Shown here: positions 47,855 to 56,317 of the stretch, in pieces
How positions within the stretch are numbered: position 1 is the first letter of the stretch
How the letters are laid out: each line of letters opens with the position of its first letter
Assembly (NCBI GenBank): GCA_039920665.1
Contig: JBDSDH010000150.1
Coordinates: 1 to 64,000, forward strand
DNA from: WLMZ01 sp039920665
Lineage (GTDB): Bacteria; Actinomycetota; Acidimicrobiia; Acidimicrobiales; Ilumatobacteraceae
Direction of reading: 5' to 3'
DNA: 64,000 bases
Translations under genes and position numbers: made by a program
Notes under the pieces: generated by a model
Seen by the model: the letters and a program-made list of their open reading frames with translations, nothing else
Told to the model about the DNA's origin: nothing
Database searches by the model: none

Positions 47855-49063
47855 TCAGATCGACATCGCTGCAGCTGGTCGGACCCGCAGGCTGGCGAGT
47901 CCGATGGCGAGGCCGCCGAGCACTGCGCCGAGGCCGCAAACACCTCGCCAGCCGCCCTGCTCATACGCGAACGCTCCGCCCGCTGAACCGAGTGCGCCAC
48001 CGACGAAGTAGGCGGTCATGTACACGCCGTTGATTCGGCTGCGCGCCCCCGGAACAAGTTCATAGACGGTGGATTGGTTGAGCACCTGCACACCTTGGAC
48101 GCCGATGTCGAGCACCAAGACGCCGACCACGATCAGCACGATCGACGTCCGCCCGAGCCACAGCAGCCCGAACGATCCAGTGATCGCAGTCGATGCCATG
48201 ACCCGGCCGATGTTCGCCTTGCCGCGATCGGCGAAGCGGCCGGCCATCGTCGCGCAGAGCGCGCCCGCCGCGCCGACCAGACCGAGCAGGCCGATTGCCG
48301 AGTCGCTGTAGTCGAACGGCTGCTCCGAGAGCAGGAACGCGATCGTTGTCCAAAAGACGCTGAACGTCGCGAACGCGAGCGATCCGAGCAGTGCCGATCG
48401 GCGCAGTTCGGGCTGGGTGCGAGCGATCTGGACCATCGACCGCATGATCTCGCCGTAGCGCATGGCCTGGCGAGGACGTTCGTCGGGAAGTTGGGTGCGC
48501 AGGATGACGGCCAGGACTGCGGTCATCACGGCCCCGAGCACGAAGACGGACCGCCAACCGGCGATGCCGGCCACGACTCCGGCAACAGTTCTGGCGAGCA
48601 GGATGCCGAGCAGCAGCCCCGTCATCACCGTGCCGACCACCTTGCCGCGTTCACCGTCGGACGCCAGTTCGGCGGCCAGTGGCACGAGGATCTGGGCCAC
48701 GACGACGCACAATCCAACGAGCGCCATCGCCCCGATCAGTACGCCGAGCGTCGGTGCGACGGCGGCGACGCCGAGCAGCACTGCGGCTGCGATCAGCAGC
48801 ATCGGCACGAGTCGCTTGCGGTCGAGCAGGTCGCCGGCCGGCACGAGCAGAGCCAGCCCGGTCGCGTATCCGATCTGGGAGGCGGTCACGATCAACCCGG
48901 CGCTGCCGACCGATGCACCGAACTTCTCGGCGATCGTGTGCAACAGCGGCTGGGCGTAGTACAGGTTTGCTGCAGCGATGCCGGTGCTCGCCGCAAGTGT
49001 CAGCACCATCCGTCGCTCGAGTCCAGACGATGTGGGTTGCTGGTCGAGGCCGAGCGAATTCAC
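47855..49063 (-). CDS. MFS transporter (drug/sugar exporter type)
   Basis: A 402-residue protein with about 12 hydrophobic helices. The N-terminal half shows 'AANLYYAQPLLHTIAEKFGA' and the loop 'DLLDRKRLVPMLLI' in the place of the MFS A-motif. The C-terminal half shows 'DIGVQGVQVLNQSTVYEL' and 'RSRINGVYMTAYFVGGALGS'. These patterns are typical of the YnfM/EmrD-like export group. The substrate cannot be read. It is divergent from the XRE-cupin regulator, which may control it. Confidence 0.82.
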   Translation of the reverse strand: MNSLGLDQQPTSSGLERRMVLTLAASTGIAAANLYYAQPLLHTIAEKFGASVGSAGLIVTASQIGYATGLALLVPAGDLLDRKRLVPMLLIAAAVLLGVAAVAPTLGVLIGAMALVGLCVVVAQILVPLAAELASDGERGKVVGTVMTGLLLGILLARTVAGVVAGIAGWRSVFVLGAVMTAVLAVILRTQLPDERPRQAMRYGEIMRSMVQIARTQPELRRSALLGSLAFATFSVFWTTIAFLLSEQPFDYSDSAIGLLGLVGAAGALCATMAGRFADRGKANIGRVMASTAITGSFGLLWLGRTSIVLIVVGVLVLDIGVQGVQVLNQSTVYELVPGARSRINGVYMTAYFVGGALGSAGGAFAYEQGGWRGVCGLGAVLGGLAIGLASLRVRPAAAMSI

Positions 49064-49135
49064 CCGTCGATCCTGGCGGCAAGCAGCCGAAATTGCTCCG
49101 TCGGACTGCGCCGTCGTCCTTTATGATGCACGATC

Positions 49136-49705
49136 GTGAACTCTGGTGAACTCTCGACGCAGATCGGCCGATCGCTGCGCGTCGCTCGAATCGATCGAGG
49201 ATTGTCGCTCGGAGAAATCGCCGAGATGGCCGGACTGTCCAAATCGATCCTGTCCCGGATCGAACGCGGCGACGGCAACCCCTCGATCGAAACCCTGTGG
49301 CGTATCTCGCAAGCCCTCGATGTGCCACTCGGAACATTGCTCGAGAGCAACGACCAGCCACGGATCCGTCGAATCGGGGCTCGCTCCGGTGAGCCACTGC
49401 GGGGTCACTCGGGACTGGCCGCCTGGCTGATCCACGCCGATGGCCGTGGTCATCGAACTGAACTGTTCGACATCGAATTGCCGCCGAACGGCGAGCAGCG
49501 CGCCGAGCCGCACCCGCCTGGCACGGAAGAGATCGTGGTCTGTCGGAGCGGCGGTTGCTCGGTGGGGCCCGTGGGCGAAGCCGTGGCATTGAAAGCCGGA
49601 GATTCGGCATGGTTCGTGGCCGATGTCGCCCACGTGTATGGCGCCGGTGGTCGTGGGGCGAAGCTGCTCAACCTGATCCTGCTGCCGATCACGGCGGCCG
49701 TCTGA
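49136..49705 (+). CDS. XRE-family regulator with C-terminal cupin domain
   Basis: A 189-residue regulator. The helix-turn-helix is at about 8-62 ('IGRSLRVARIDRGLSLGEIA', 'LSKSILSRIERGDGNPSIET', 'LWRISQALDVPLGTLL'). The cupin is at about 105-185 ('EEIVVCRSGGCSVGPVGEAV', 'DSAWFVADVAHVYGAGG'). Such regulators usually sense a small ligand in the cupin pocket. The start is GTG 49136. The stop overlaps the BenE-like gene start (TGATG), so the two are one operon. Confidence 0.87.
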   Translation: MNSGELSTQIGRSLRVARIDRGLSLGEIAEMAGLSKSILSRIERGDGNPSIETLWRISQALDVPLGTLLESNDQPRIRRIGARSGEPLRGHSGLAAWLIHADGRGHRTELFDIELPPNGEQRAEPHPPGTEEIVVCRSGGCSVGPVGEAVALKAGDSAWFVADVAHVYGAGGRGAKLLNLILLPITAAV

Positions 49706-50865
49706 TGCGCCCCCAACCCATCATCGCCGGGATGATCGCCGCACTCGTCGGGTTTGCGAGTTCGTTCACGGTGGTCCTGGCCGGTCTGGTTGCCGTGGGG
49801 GCAAGCGAGAGCCAAGCATCATCTGGATTGCTGACGCTGTCGGTGCTGATGGGCGCCATTGGCATGTGGGCCAGTTGGCGCTACAAACTGCCGATCAGCA
49901 TTGCCTGGTCGACCCCCGGGGCAGCGCTCCTCGTGTCATCCGGCCAGGTCGACGGCGGTTACCGAGTTGCGTTGGGGGCGTTCGTCGTGGCCGGTGTGCT
50001 GACGGTCGTGGCTGGGCTGTGGCGACCGCTGGCGGAATGGATTGCAATGATCCCCGGACCGCTGGCCAGTGCATTGCTGGCCGGGGTGTTGCTGCCAGTG
50101 TGTCTGTCGCCGGCGAAGTCGATGGTGCAGGAACCGTGGCTGACGGCACCGATGGTGATCGTGTGGATCCTGTTGCTCCGCTTCGCCCGGCGGTGGGCGG
50201 TGCCGGGTGCATTGGTCGCAGCGATCGCCTCGATCGCGATCGGTCAGCCGGACTCTGCGGTCGACTTCGCCCCGCACTGGCCGCAGCTTGCGTTGAGCAC
50301 ACCGATCTTCCAAGTGAGCGCGATTATCGGGCTCGGTGTGCCGCTGTTCATCGTCACGATGGCATCGCAGAACGTGGCCGGGATGGCCGTACTGCGCAGC
50401 TTCGGCTATCAGCCCAAGCTGCGTCCGCTACTGCTCGCCACCGGGGCGGCGACGGCAGTCGGTGCACCGCTCGGCGCCCATGGGATCAATCTCGCCGCGC
50501 TCACCGCTGCGTTGGTGGCCGGCCCGGACGCCGACCCGGACCCGGACCAGCGGTGGATCGCAGCCTTCGCGAACGGTGCGACCTACGTGGTGATCGGGCT
50601 CGGCGCGGGCCTGGCGACCGCTCTCGTTGCATCGGCTCCACCGATCCTGATCTCCGCTGTTGCCGGTCTGGCTCTGCTGGGGGCGTTGGCCGGTGCGCTG
50701 TCAGCCTCGATGGCCGATCCGTCGATGCGCGATGCAGCGGTCGTCACCCTGGTGGTCAGTGCATCGGGCATCACCGCGCTCGGTATCAGCGCTCCGTTCT
50801 GGGGCCTCAGCGCCGGGCTGATCGTGCATGGCGTGATGCGATTTCGAGCCATGGCGCGAGGCTGA
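49705..50865 (+). CDS. BenE-family benzoate/proton symporter-like transporter
   Basis: A 386-residue membrane protein with about 12 hydrophobic segments. Family motifs include 'SSFTVVLAGLVAVGASESQA', 'ISIAWSTPGAALLVSSG', 'IPGPLASALLAGVLLPVCLS', 'VTMASQNVAGMAVLRSFGY' and 'ALGISAPFWGLSAGLIVHG'. BenE imports benzoate in aromatic degraders, but no ring-cleavage genes are seen here, so the substrate may differ. It is translationally coupled to the XRE-cupin gene. Confidence 0.88.
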   Translation: MRPQPIIAGMIAALVGFASSFTVVLAGLVAVGASESQASSGLLTLSVLMGAIGMWASWRYKLPISIAWSTPGAALLVSSGQVDGGYRVALGAFVVAGVLTVVAGLWRPLAEWIAMIPGPLASALLAGVLLPVCLSPAKSMVQEPWLTAPMVIVWILLLRFARRWAVPGALVAAIASIAIGQPDSAVDFAPHWPQLALSTPIFQVSAIIGLGVPLFIVTMASQNVAGMAVLRSFGYQPKLRPLLLATGAATAVGAPLGAHGINLAALTAALVAGPDADPDPDQRWIAAFANGATYVVIGLGAGLATALVASAPPILISAVAGLALLGALAGALSASMADPSMRDAAVVTLVVSASGITALGISAPFWGLSAGLIVHGVMRFRAMARG

Positions 50866-50888
50866 CACCGGTCCTGTTCGGCGACGAT

Positions 50889-50955
50889 GGGACCCGTGCG
50901 GCTGTCGACAGCCGCACGGGTCCCACCTGGTTACCGGCGGGCTGTCGACAGCCCG
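50889..50955. repeat. Paired ggctgtcgacagcc element, copy A, with 36-bp perfect palindrome
   Basis: The first ggctgtcgacagcc (50900-50913) is the centre of a perfect 36-bp palindrome, 50889-50924. The second (50940-50953) is the centre of an 18-bp one. The two 14-mers start exactly 40 bases apart. The element fills the convergent gap between the BenE-like gene and the downstream thiolase. Confidence 0.95.
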
Positions 50956-50996
50956 TGCGGTCATCGGCCTCGTCGGCAACAGTGGACGAGCGCGGG

Positions 50997-52232
50997 TCAG
51001 ACGTCCGCACCGACGACGACGAAGCTGACGACCGTCGTCGCGCTGCCGCCGACGTTGAGCGTCGCGAACTTCGACGCACCATCGACCTGATAGTCGCCGG
51101 CTGCATTGCTCACTTGCTTGGACGCATCGAGCAGCATTCGCACGCCAGTCGCCCCGACCGGATGGCCGAGGCCGATCAATCCGCCACTCGGGTTCACCGG
51201 CAGCGAACCGTCGTGGGCGATGGTGCCGTCCTCGATCGCCTTCCAGCTCTCGCCGGGGGCGGTGATGCCGAAGTGGTCGATCGCCATGTATTCGGTCATC
51301 GAGAAGCAGTCGTGGGTCTCGATCCCATCGATCCCGTGCACATCGGCGACGCCGGCCCGGTCGAACGCATCGGTGATTGCCTGGCGTACGTGGGGCAGCA
51401 CATATGGCTGGCCCTCGCTGCGCCGCACCTTGGCGTCGTAGCCGAGCGCGGCCGTCCGATGGCCCCAGCCGGTGATGCGGGGAAGCGAGTCAATCGATCG
51501 GCCGTGACGAGCGCAGTGCTCTGCGGCGAATCGCTCGGACGCGAGCACGACGCCGGCGCCGCCGTCGGTGACCTGACCGCAATCCTGGCGGCGGACCCGA
51601 CCCTCGATGACCGGGTTGGCGTGGTCGTCCTCGGAGAAGCTGCGGTCGTCGAATTGCCAGGCACGGGTGTGGGCGTTGGGGTTGCGCTTGCCGTTGCCAA
51701 GATTGGTCCTGGCGATCTCGGCCAAGTGCTCGTACTGCACGCCGTAACGTTCGTCGTACGTGTCGATCAGGAGGTCGAACATGTGCGGCCACATGTACCG
51801 GGCCTCCTGGCCTTCGTGGCCGACCCACGCCGCTGCCCCGAGATGTTTGGCAGCGATGTCGCCTGGCACGTTGCGCTGTTGCTCGGCGCCAATGACGAGT
51901 GCGGATTCGTAACGGCCGGCCTCGATTTCGGCCATTGCCGCCAGTACTGCAATGCTGCCCGAAGCGCACGCGGCCTCGTGCCGAGCGGCGGGGATTCCCC
52001 AGAACGCATGGTCCATCGTTGCCGGCATCGCGCCGAGATGACCTTGCCCGGTGAACAGTTGGCCGAACGCGTTGCCGACGTGGATCGTGCCGATCTCGCC
52101 CGGTTCCACCTGCGCCTCGGCGAGGGTGCCGCTGACGACCTCCGCGAACAAATCACCGATCTCGAGTCCCTCACGGGCGAAGTTGCGGGCGAAGTCCGTT
52201 TGGGCACCACCGAGTACGAAGACGGTCGTCAT
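50997..52232 (-). CDS. SCP-x-type thiolase / acetyl-CoA acetyltransferase-like protein
   Basis: A 411-residue thiolase-superfamily protein of the SCP-x/lipid-transfer type. The nucleophile is 'RHEAACASGSIAVLAAM' (Cys 89). It has 'GIETHDCFSMTEYMAIDHFG', in which His-Asp-Cys-Phe replaces the Asn-Glu-Ala-Phe of ordinary thiolases, and 'GLIGLGHPVGATGVRML'. It differs strongly from the 44.5 kb thiolase. Members act on branched or sterol-derived 3-ketoacyl-CoA. ATG 52232 begins 'MTTVFVLGGAQTDFARNFAR'. Confidence 0.85.
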   Translation of the reverse strand: MTTVFVLGGAQTDFARNFAREGLEIGDLFAEVVSGTLAEAQVEPGEIGTIHVGNAFGQLFTGQGHLGAMPATMDHAFWGIPAARHEAACASGSIAVLAAMAEIEAGRYESALVIGAEQQRNVPGDIAAKHLGAAAWVGHEGQEARYMWPHMFDLLIDTYDERYGVQYEHLAEIARTNLGNGKRNPNAHTRAWQFDDRSFSEDDHANPVIEGRVRRQDCGQVTDGGAGVVLASERFAAEHCARHGRSIDSLPRITGWGHRTAALGYDAKVRRSEGQPYVLPHVRQAITDAFDRAGVADVHGIDGIETHDCFSMTEYMAIDHFGITAPGESWKAIEDGTIAHDGSLPVNPSGGLIGLGHPVGATGVRMLLDASKQVSNAAGDYQVDGASKFATLNVGGSATTVVSFVVVGADV

Positions 52233-52280
52233 GATGGACAGTCTTGCTGATCAGCGGCCGTTCGAACGGTGCGGCCAATT

Positions 52281-52354
52281 CAGCGGTGTCAGCGGTGTCA
52301 GCGGCGTCAGCCGTGTCAGCCGTGTCAGCCGTGTCAGCCGTGTCAGCGGTGTCG
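52281..52354. repeat. 9-bp tandem array (gtgtcagcg/c)
   Basis: About eight copies of a 9-bp unit lie between the thiolase start and the stop of the DUF4333-like gene. The copies alternate between two variants (gtgtcagcg and gtgtcagcc), so the array grew from a dimer or has been shuffled. It sits in the region that must hold the thiolase promoter. Confidence 0.9.
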
Positions 52355-52384
52355 GGTGGATCAGCTCGCAGCGGTGATGACGGT

Positions 52385-52780
52385 TCAGCCCGCAGCGGTG
52401 ACGGCGGTCGTCGTTTCCGCCACAGTTTCCTCGCTGTGCAGTGTGGCCTCGGTGCCCCCGGTGTCGGTGCTCGTCGCGCCCGTTGCACCGGCTGGCGGGG
52501 TGCCCGTGTCGAGCAGCGTCACCGTCACCTCCTTGGCCTTGGTGATCTCGGCAGCAAACGTGTACACCGTCAGATCGCTGGCTGTGCCGGTGCAAGCGAA
52601 CGTGGTGCCGACGTCGGGCGAACTCGGGTCACCGCAATCGGCCGTTGCGTCGCCCGGTATCAGGCCTTCGACGGTCTCACGAGCGACCTTCTCGGCTGCA
52701 GTCTTGTAGTCGACCTTGTCAGCGGAACACGCGGACAACATCGCACATGCGGCGACCAGCCCGATCATCGTGCCCCTCAT
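52385..52780 (-). CDS. DUF4333-like lipoprotein
   Basis: A 131-residue lipoprotein. From ATG 52780 the N-terminus 'MIGLVAACAMLSACSADKVD' has a lipobox (L-S-A-C). A DUF4333-like domain follows ('TAAEKVARETVEGLIPGDA', 'CGDPSSPDVGTTFACTGTAS' with two Cys, then 'VTVTLLDTG'). The tail is Thr/Ala/Glu-rich and disordered. Related proteins are common in actinobacteria, with no known role. A longer frame to 52825 adds residues before the signal peptide and is unlikely. Confidence 0.7.
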   Translation of the reverse strand: MRGTMIGLVAACAMLSACSADKVDYKTAAEKVARETVEGLIPGDATADCGDPSSPDVGTTFACTGTASDLTVYTFAAEITKAKEVTVTLLDTGTPPAGATGATSTDTGGTEATLHSEETVAETTTAVTAAG

Positions 52781-53184
52781 CGTGCGCCGAACCCCCACGT
52801 CTCGTACTCCAAGTGCTGGTCTCATCGCCGATTCGCCCCGTTGCTGCTGATTGCCGTCATTCGTGCCTATTCGTGCCTATTCGTGCCCGTTCGTGAACAC
52901 GATGTGTACCGCACAACCGACACTGAGGTCGATCACAACGCCAGACGCTCGGCTTCGTGCCCTCATCCACGTGCTCGCCGACCACACAGAAGCATCGCCG
53001 ATCTTTGCGTGAGCACAAAGAGCAGACCCTGGCCTGTGTGCTCACGTAGAGCCGGTGCTGGCCCGGTCCCGGTCCGGGCGATGGGGACTCCAGCGGCTGT
53101 CGACAGCCTGTCGAGACCCATGTCGGACTCCTGCGGCTGTCGACAGCCTGTGGGTTCCCGTGCCGCCGTCGCCCGTGCCGGGGA
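52781..53184. other. 404-base gene-free stretch with repeats and hairpins
   Basis: No gene is supported here. Contents from left to right: three copies of attcgtgcct at about 52859-52888; an inverted repeat cgtgagcaca (53008-53017) / tgtgctcacg (53037-53046) with a 19-base loop; a small GC hairpin gcccgg-tcccggt-ccgggc (53061-53079); and copy B of the paired ggctgtcgacagcc element (53095-53148). The hairpins could end transcription of the gene to the right. Confidence 0.75.
53095..53148. repeat. Paired ggctgtcgacagcc element, copy B
   Basis: 14-mer palindromes at 53095-53108 and 53135-53148 start exactly 40 bases apart. The left flank ggactccagc is the near-complement of the right flank of copy C, so the two copies face opposite ways. 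Confidence 0.92.
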
Positions 53185-53883
53185 TTACAGGGTGCGCCAG
53201 GAGCCGTCGTCGTCGATGCCGTGGTTGGCGCCATCGGCGTCGACACCGTCGAGAACGAGGCGATGGGCGACCCGGGCGACCCGTGATCCCCAATGACTGC
53301 GGGGTCCGCCGTACCAACCGCGATCTGTGGCGGTCCCGATCGGGCACGCGACGGCGATCGCGTCGCTCGGTGTGCTGGTTCCGGGGATCTCGAGGTCGCG
53401 AAAGGCCTGGCTCTTGGCTTCGGCGACCGTCGTCATCACGTTGAGCAGTGCCGAATCGGCGAGCGGCTCCGGTATCCAGACGATCAGATTCACCGTGCCT
53501 GGACGCCACACCGCGCCGGACGATTCGGTATCGGCCGCCCAGCAGACGGCGCCGATCGCAACGCTGCCTTGCACTTCGACCCCTTCGCGGCGAGCACACA
53601 GCGATCGGCGGACATCGAGCGCGGTCATCAACATCGCTCCATTGCGGGGGTCGCCGAAACGGTGGGCGACCGCAGCGGCGTGGGTGACGGGGTCCGGATC
53701 GGAGTAGCCGCGATCGACGGTGAGGTTCGCGATCCAACTCCGATCACCGATGCCACCGCCGTAGAAAGCCGACGACGCGATCCGTACGGGCTGATCCCAC
53801 GCCCAACGCGAGCCGATGCCGATCCAACCGCGATCGTCGGGATCGCAGACCAGGAGATCGGACTGTGGGCTCGACGGGCTCAC
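53185..53883 (-). CDS. cbiZ: Adenosylcobinamide amidohydrolase (CbiZ family)
   Basis: A 232-residue protein. The family pattern is clear: 'RIASSAFYGGGIGDRSWIAN', 'TVDRGYSDPDPVTHAAAVAH', 'AMLMTALDVRRSL', 'AIGAVCWAADTES', 'GTVNLIVWIPEPLADSAL', 'AKSQAFRDLEIPGTSTPSDA'. CbiZ hydrolyses adenosylcobinamide to adenosylcobyric acid, which lets cells remodel scavenged corrinoids to their own lower ligand. No other cobalamin genes are nearby, so it is an isolated salvage gene. It is followed by the hairpin-rich stretch at 52.8-53.2 kb. Confidence 0.8.
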   Translation of the reverse strand: MSPSSPQSDLLVCDPDDRGWIGIGSRWAWDQPVRIASSAFYGGGIGDRSWIANLTVDRGYSDPDPVTHAAAVAHRFGDPRNGAMLMTALDVRRSLCARREGVEVQGSVAIGAVCWAADTESSGAVWRPGTVNLIVWIPEPLADSALLNVMTTVAEAKSQAFRDLEIPGTSTPSDAIAVACPIGTATDRGWYGGPRSHWGSRVARVAHRLVLDGVDADGANHGIDDDGSWRTL

Positions 53884-53891
53884 GGCCGAGC

Positions 53892-54446
53892 TCAGCGATC
53901 GGTAGCGTCGTCGGCCATGCCGTCGGAGGTGTCCGAGTCCGACCCGTCCGCCGACCTGTCCGCCGCATCGTCGCCCGACTCATCGCCTGCTCCGTCGGAT
54001 GAGGGCAACACGGCGTCGATCAAGGCCTGCTCGAGCGCTCGGACCTCACCGTCGATCCGGAAGTAGACCTTTTTGCGGTTGATGAGTGGTAGCGGTGACG
54101 CAATGATGAGTGCCCGCCGCAACTCGTAGATCGCCTTGCGTGAACTCTGGCGGATCGGGTCGTCGGCATCCGGGAACACGAGGGCGAGGTTCTCGCTGAG
54201 TCCGTCGAGGCGACGTTCGAGCGCAGGCTCGCTGTACCGAGCCGTGGGATCGAGCCGGGCCAGACTCGCCAACGCCCCTCCGCCACCGCTGGCTGCGTGG
54301 GATTGCTGAATCGACTTGGCCCAGCCGCGGACAGTGTCTGGTGCGTCCTTGATCTGTTTGCGCACGGCTTCGTTCTGCATTGCCTGCTGCGCGAGTGAGA
54401 CGGCCTTGTTGGCAACCGCTTTGGAAACGAACGGATTGAACGACAT
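53892..54446 (-). CDS. Hypothetical acidic-tailed protein
   Basis: A 184-residue protein that I do not recognise. Residues 1-60 are helical ('VANKAVSLAQQAMQNEAVRK'). The middle has 'LERRLDGLSENLALVFPDAD' and 'ELRRALIIASPLPLINRKKV'. The last 35 residues are an Asp/Ser-rich disordered tail. There is no signal peptide or membrane segment. It precedes cbiZ by 8 bases on the same strand, so the two are probably co-transcribed. A role as a scaffold or small helical binding protein is possible but unproven. Confidence 0.55.
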   Translation of the reverse strand: MSFNPFVSKAVANKAVSLAQQAMQNEAVRKQIKDAPDTVRGWAKSIQQSHAASGGGGALASLARLDPTARYSEPALERRLDGLSENLALVFPDADDPIRQSSRKAIYELRRALIIASPLPLINRKKVYFRIDGEVRALEQALIDAVLPSSDGAGDESGDDAADRSADGSDSDTSDGMADDATDR

Positions 54447-54490
54447 GAGTGATGTGAGGCTATCCGAGCGGCTTGCCGTCGCTGCGAGAA

Positions 54491-55636
54491 TCAGCTGGCC
54501 GGCAGGACGATGGTGCTGCCGACGCGGGGGAGTTCGATGAACGTACGGCCCGGTTGGAGCAACACGGGCGTCCCGTCATCGGCGATCAAGGCGATCGGCG
54601 TGTACTTGTCCGGTCGGCTCCAGGTGGCGTGGATGTAGTTGCCGCCGGTGAAGACGAACGCCTCGCCTTCACCGATCGTCTGGGCGTCGGGGCTGTCGGA
54701 GATTCCGGGGATGTACTCGACCGCGAGGACGACGATGTTGTTCGTGTTGACCTGCACGTTGTCGCCGGCGTCGATGTGGGCCCGACCCTCCATGTCACGG
54801 AAGTAGAGGCCCTTGCCGGCATCCCACTCCCAGCGCACGTCGATGCTGTCGAGTGCCATTGCAACTCCGGCGCTCGGCTCGCCTTGCGGTGTTGCGTCAG
54901 CTTTGCGGTACTGGAACTGTTGGGTGGCGGGCGGGGCGTACACCTGCGTGCGCTCGAACAGGGCGTCGGTGGTGGCGTACAGATTGTGCGGTTCCTTGCG
55001 TTGGCTGATCCGGAAGAACGCTCCGCCGCCCAGCTTGGTGAACGCTCCGACGTTGATCAGATCGCTGGCGTTGACGGCGTCGGTGACGGTGCGGTTACCG
55101 CCACTCCAGGCGAACAGCGGATGATTGTATGCGGTGAACAGCTCGACGTCTTGGAGTCGGCCCGACCGAATCGGGCCGACCGGGTTGCTGCCGCCACTCT
55201 GGAACACCATTGCGAACCGGGTGATGTTGGCGTTGACGATTTCTTCGTAGACGATGTCGGCCGAATTGAAGCCGGTCTGTGGGCGGGCGCCGGGGGCGTT
55301 GTCGATCTTGACCACGAGTGCGGGCCGAGCCGCGATCGCCGGATCCGGGTTCTCGACTCCGGTCAGCGGATAGACGGGCACGGCCGGAACAGTGGTGGTG
55401 GTTTCCGCCACGACGGTAGTGGTGGTCTCGGCAACGGTCGTCGTCGTGACGTCGTCGGCCTCGGTGGTCGTGGTCGCCAACTGGGCCGACGTAGTCGTGG
55501 ACAGTGTGGTGGTGGGTGCGGCCGAGGCGGTTGTGTCGGCTGCATTGTCGTCGCCGCCGCAGGCGACGAGGCCGACGAGCATGGCCGCGGTAAGAGCAGC
55601 CGCGCTGAAACGTGTGCGAACAGAACGTGAGTACAT
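54491..55636 (-). CDS. DUF3048 (YerB-like) lipoprotein
   Basis: A 381-residue lipoprotein. From ATG 55636 the signal 'FSAAALTAAMLVGLVACGGD' has a lipobox (L-V-A-C). A Thr-rich stalk (about 30-80) follows, then two DUF3048 lobes: 'YPLTGVENPDPAIAARPALV', 'KIDNAPGARPQTGFNSADIV', 'RFAMVFQSGGSNPVGPIRSG', and later 'YIHATWSRPDKYTPIALIAD'. The family is anchored outside the cytoplasmic membrane; its function is not established. It stands alone on the minus strand. Confidence 0.85.
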   Translation of the reverse strand: MYSRSVRTRFSAAALTAAMLVGLVACGGDDNAADTTASAAPTTTLSTTTSAQLATTTTEADDVTTTTVAETTTTVVAETTTTVPAVPVYPLTGVENPDPAIAARPALVVKIDNAPGARPQTGFNSADIVYEEIVNANITRFAMVFQSGGSNPVGPIRSGRLQDVELFTAYNHPLFAWSGGNRTVTDAVNASDLINVGAFTKLGGGAFFRISQRKEPHNLYATTDALFERTQVYAPPATQQFQYRKADATPQGEPSAGVAMALDSIDVRWEWDAGKGLYFRDMEGRAHIDAGDNVQVNTNNIVVLAVEYIPGISDSPDAQTIGEGEAFVFTGGNYIHATWSRPDKYTPIALIADDGTPVLLQPGRTFIELPRVGSTIVLPAS

Positions 55637-55797
55637 GGTGCAATCCAATGACAGGGAAGGGGGACAGGAGGGGACACGAGAGTCACAGGAAACGTGAGTC
55701 AGAGTTGGGGAAGTCCGCCTCCCGAACCCATTCTGGCGACTTCGAGCGCCCCACGGGCGTCATGCTCGGGATTTACGGCGCCACGGTGGGCGCTGGT

Positions 55798-56298
55798 TCA
55801 GCTCTCTTCGAGTCGGATGTGGTGGGGGAAATCGAAGATCTCTGCCGGAAGGTTGGTGCGGGCGAGCGAGTGGTAGGTGCGGTGAGCGAACCACCAGCGG
55901 TCGTCGATGCGAGCCATCCGGTCGTGGTACACGCCGTAGATCTGCGACCAATGTCCACCGGCGGTCCGGCGCATCTCGGTCATGTACATCCGGGCTGAGG
56001 CCCGGTCCTCGTCGCCGCCGAGCCGCAGGTGAACACGGGTGCCGAGGATGCCGAACTGGAAGAACTCGAACACATTGACATTGCGGGCGATGAACTCGCC
56101 GATCTGCTCGGTGCCGACGATCTGGAGTGTCCGCTCGCGTAGATCCAGATCGAGCACCGTGTCGTTTCGAAAGATTTCGTCGAGTTCGGCCCAAGCCCGC
56201 CGAGTGACGATGTCGGCGTATGCGTCCTGGAGCCTGCGGATCTCGCTGTGGTCGACTGCGTCGGCAATGCGTTGGGCGCTCATAACTCGATCGTTCAT
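55798..56298 (-). CDS. SnoaL/NTF2-like protein
   Basis: A 166-residue protein with the NTF2-like pattern: 'HSEIRRLQDAYADIVTRRAW', 'AELDEIFRNDTVLDLDLRER', 'IGEFIARNVNVFEFFQFGIL', 'TRVHLRLGGDEDRASARMYM', 'RIDDRWWFAHRTYHSLAR'. This fold serves as small enzymes (isomerase, dehydratase, hydroxylase-like) or ligand-binding modules, and the substrate cannot be read. It lies 20 bases downstream of the deazaflavin reductase start gene on the same strand, so the two may act together. Confidence 0.78.
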   Translation of the reverse strand: MNDRVMSAQRIADAVDHSEIRRLQDAYADIVTRRAWAELDEIFRNDTVLDLDLRERTLQIVGTEQIGEFIARNVNVFEFFQFGILGTRVHLRLGGDEDRASARMYMTEMRRTAGGHWSQIYGVYHDRMARIDDRWWFAHRTYHSLARTNLPAEIFDFPHHIRLEES

Positions 56299-56317
56299 TG
56301 CGGACGCTCGTTGCTGC

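Noticed and set aside
50889..50955. Possible integration or attachment site because of strong dyads
   Set aside because: The same paired 14-mers occur at two more places without any integrase, tRNA gene or direct-repeat borders, so a dispersed repeat is the simpler reading.
49866..52250. 794-codon plus-strand frame across the BenE and thiolase genes
   Set aside because: It runs through the BenE-like gene in another frame, the repeat element and the antisense of the thiolase, with no domain or start signal.
52244..53296. Plus-strand 350-codon frame over the 9-bp array
   Set aside because: It is produced by repeats without stop codons plus antisense of the DUF4333-like and cbiZ genes; no family features.
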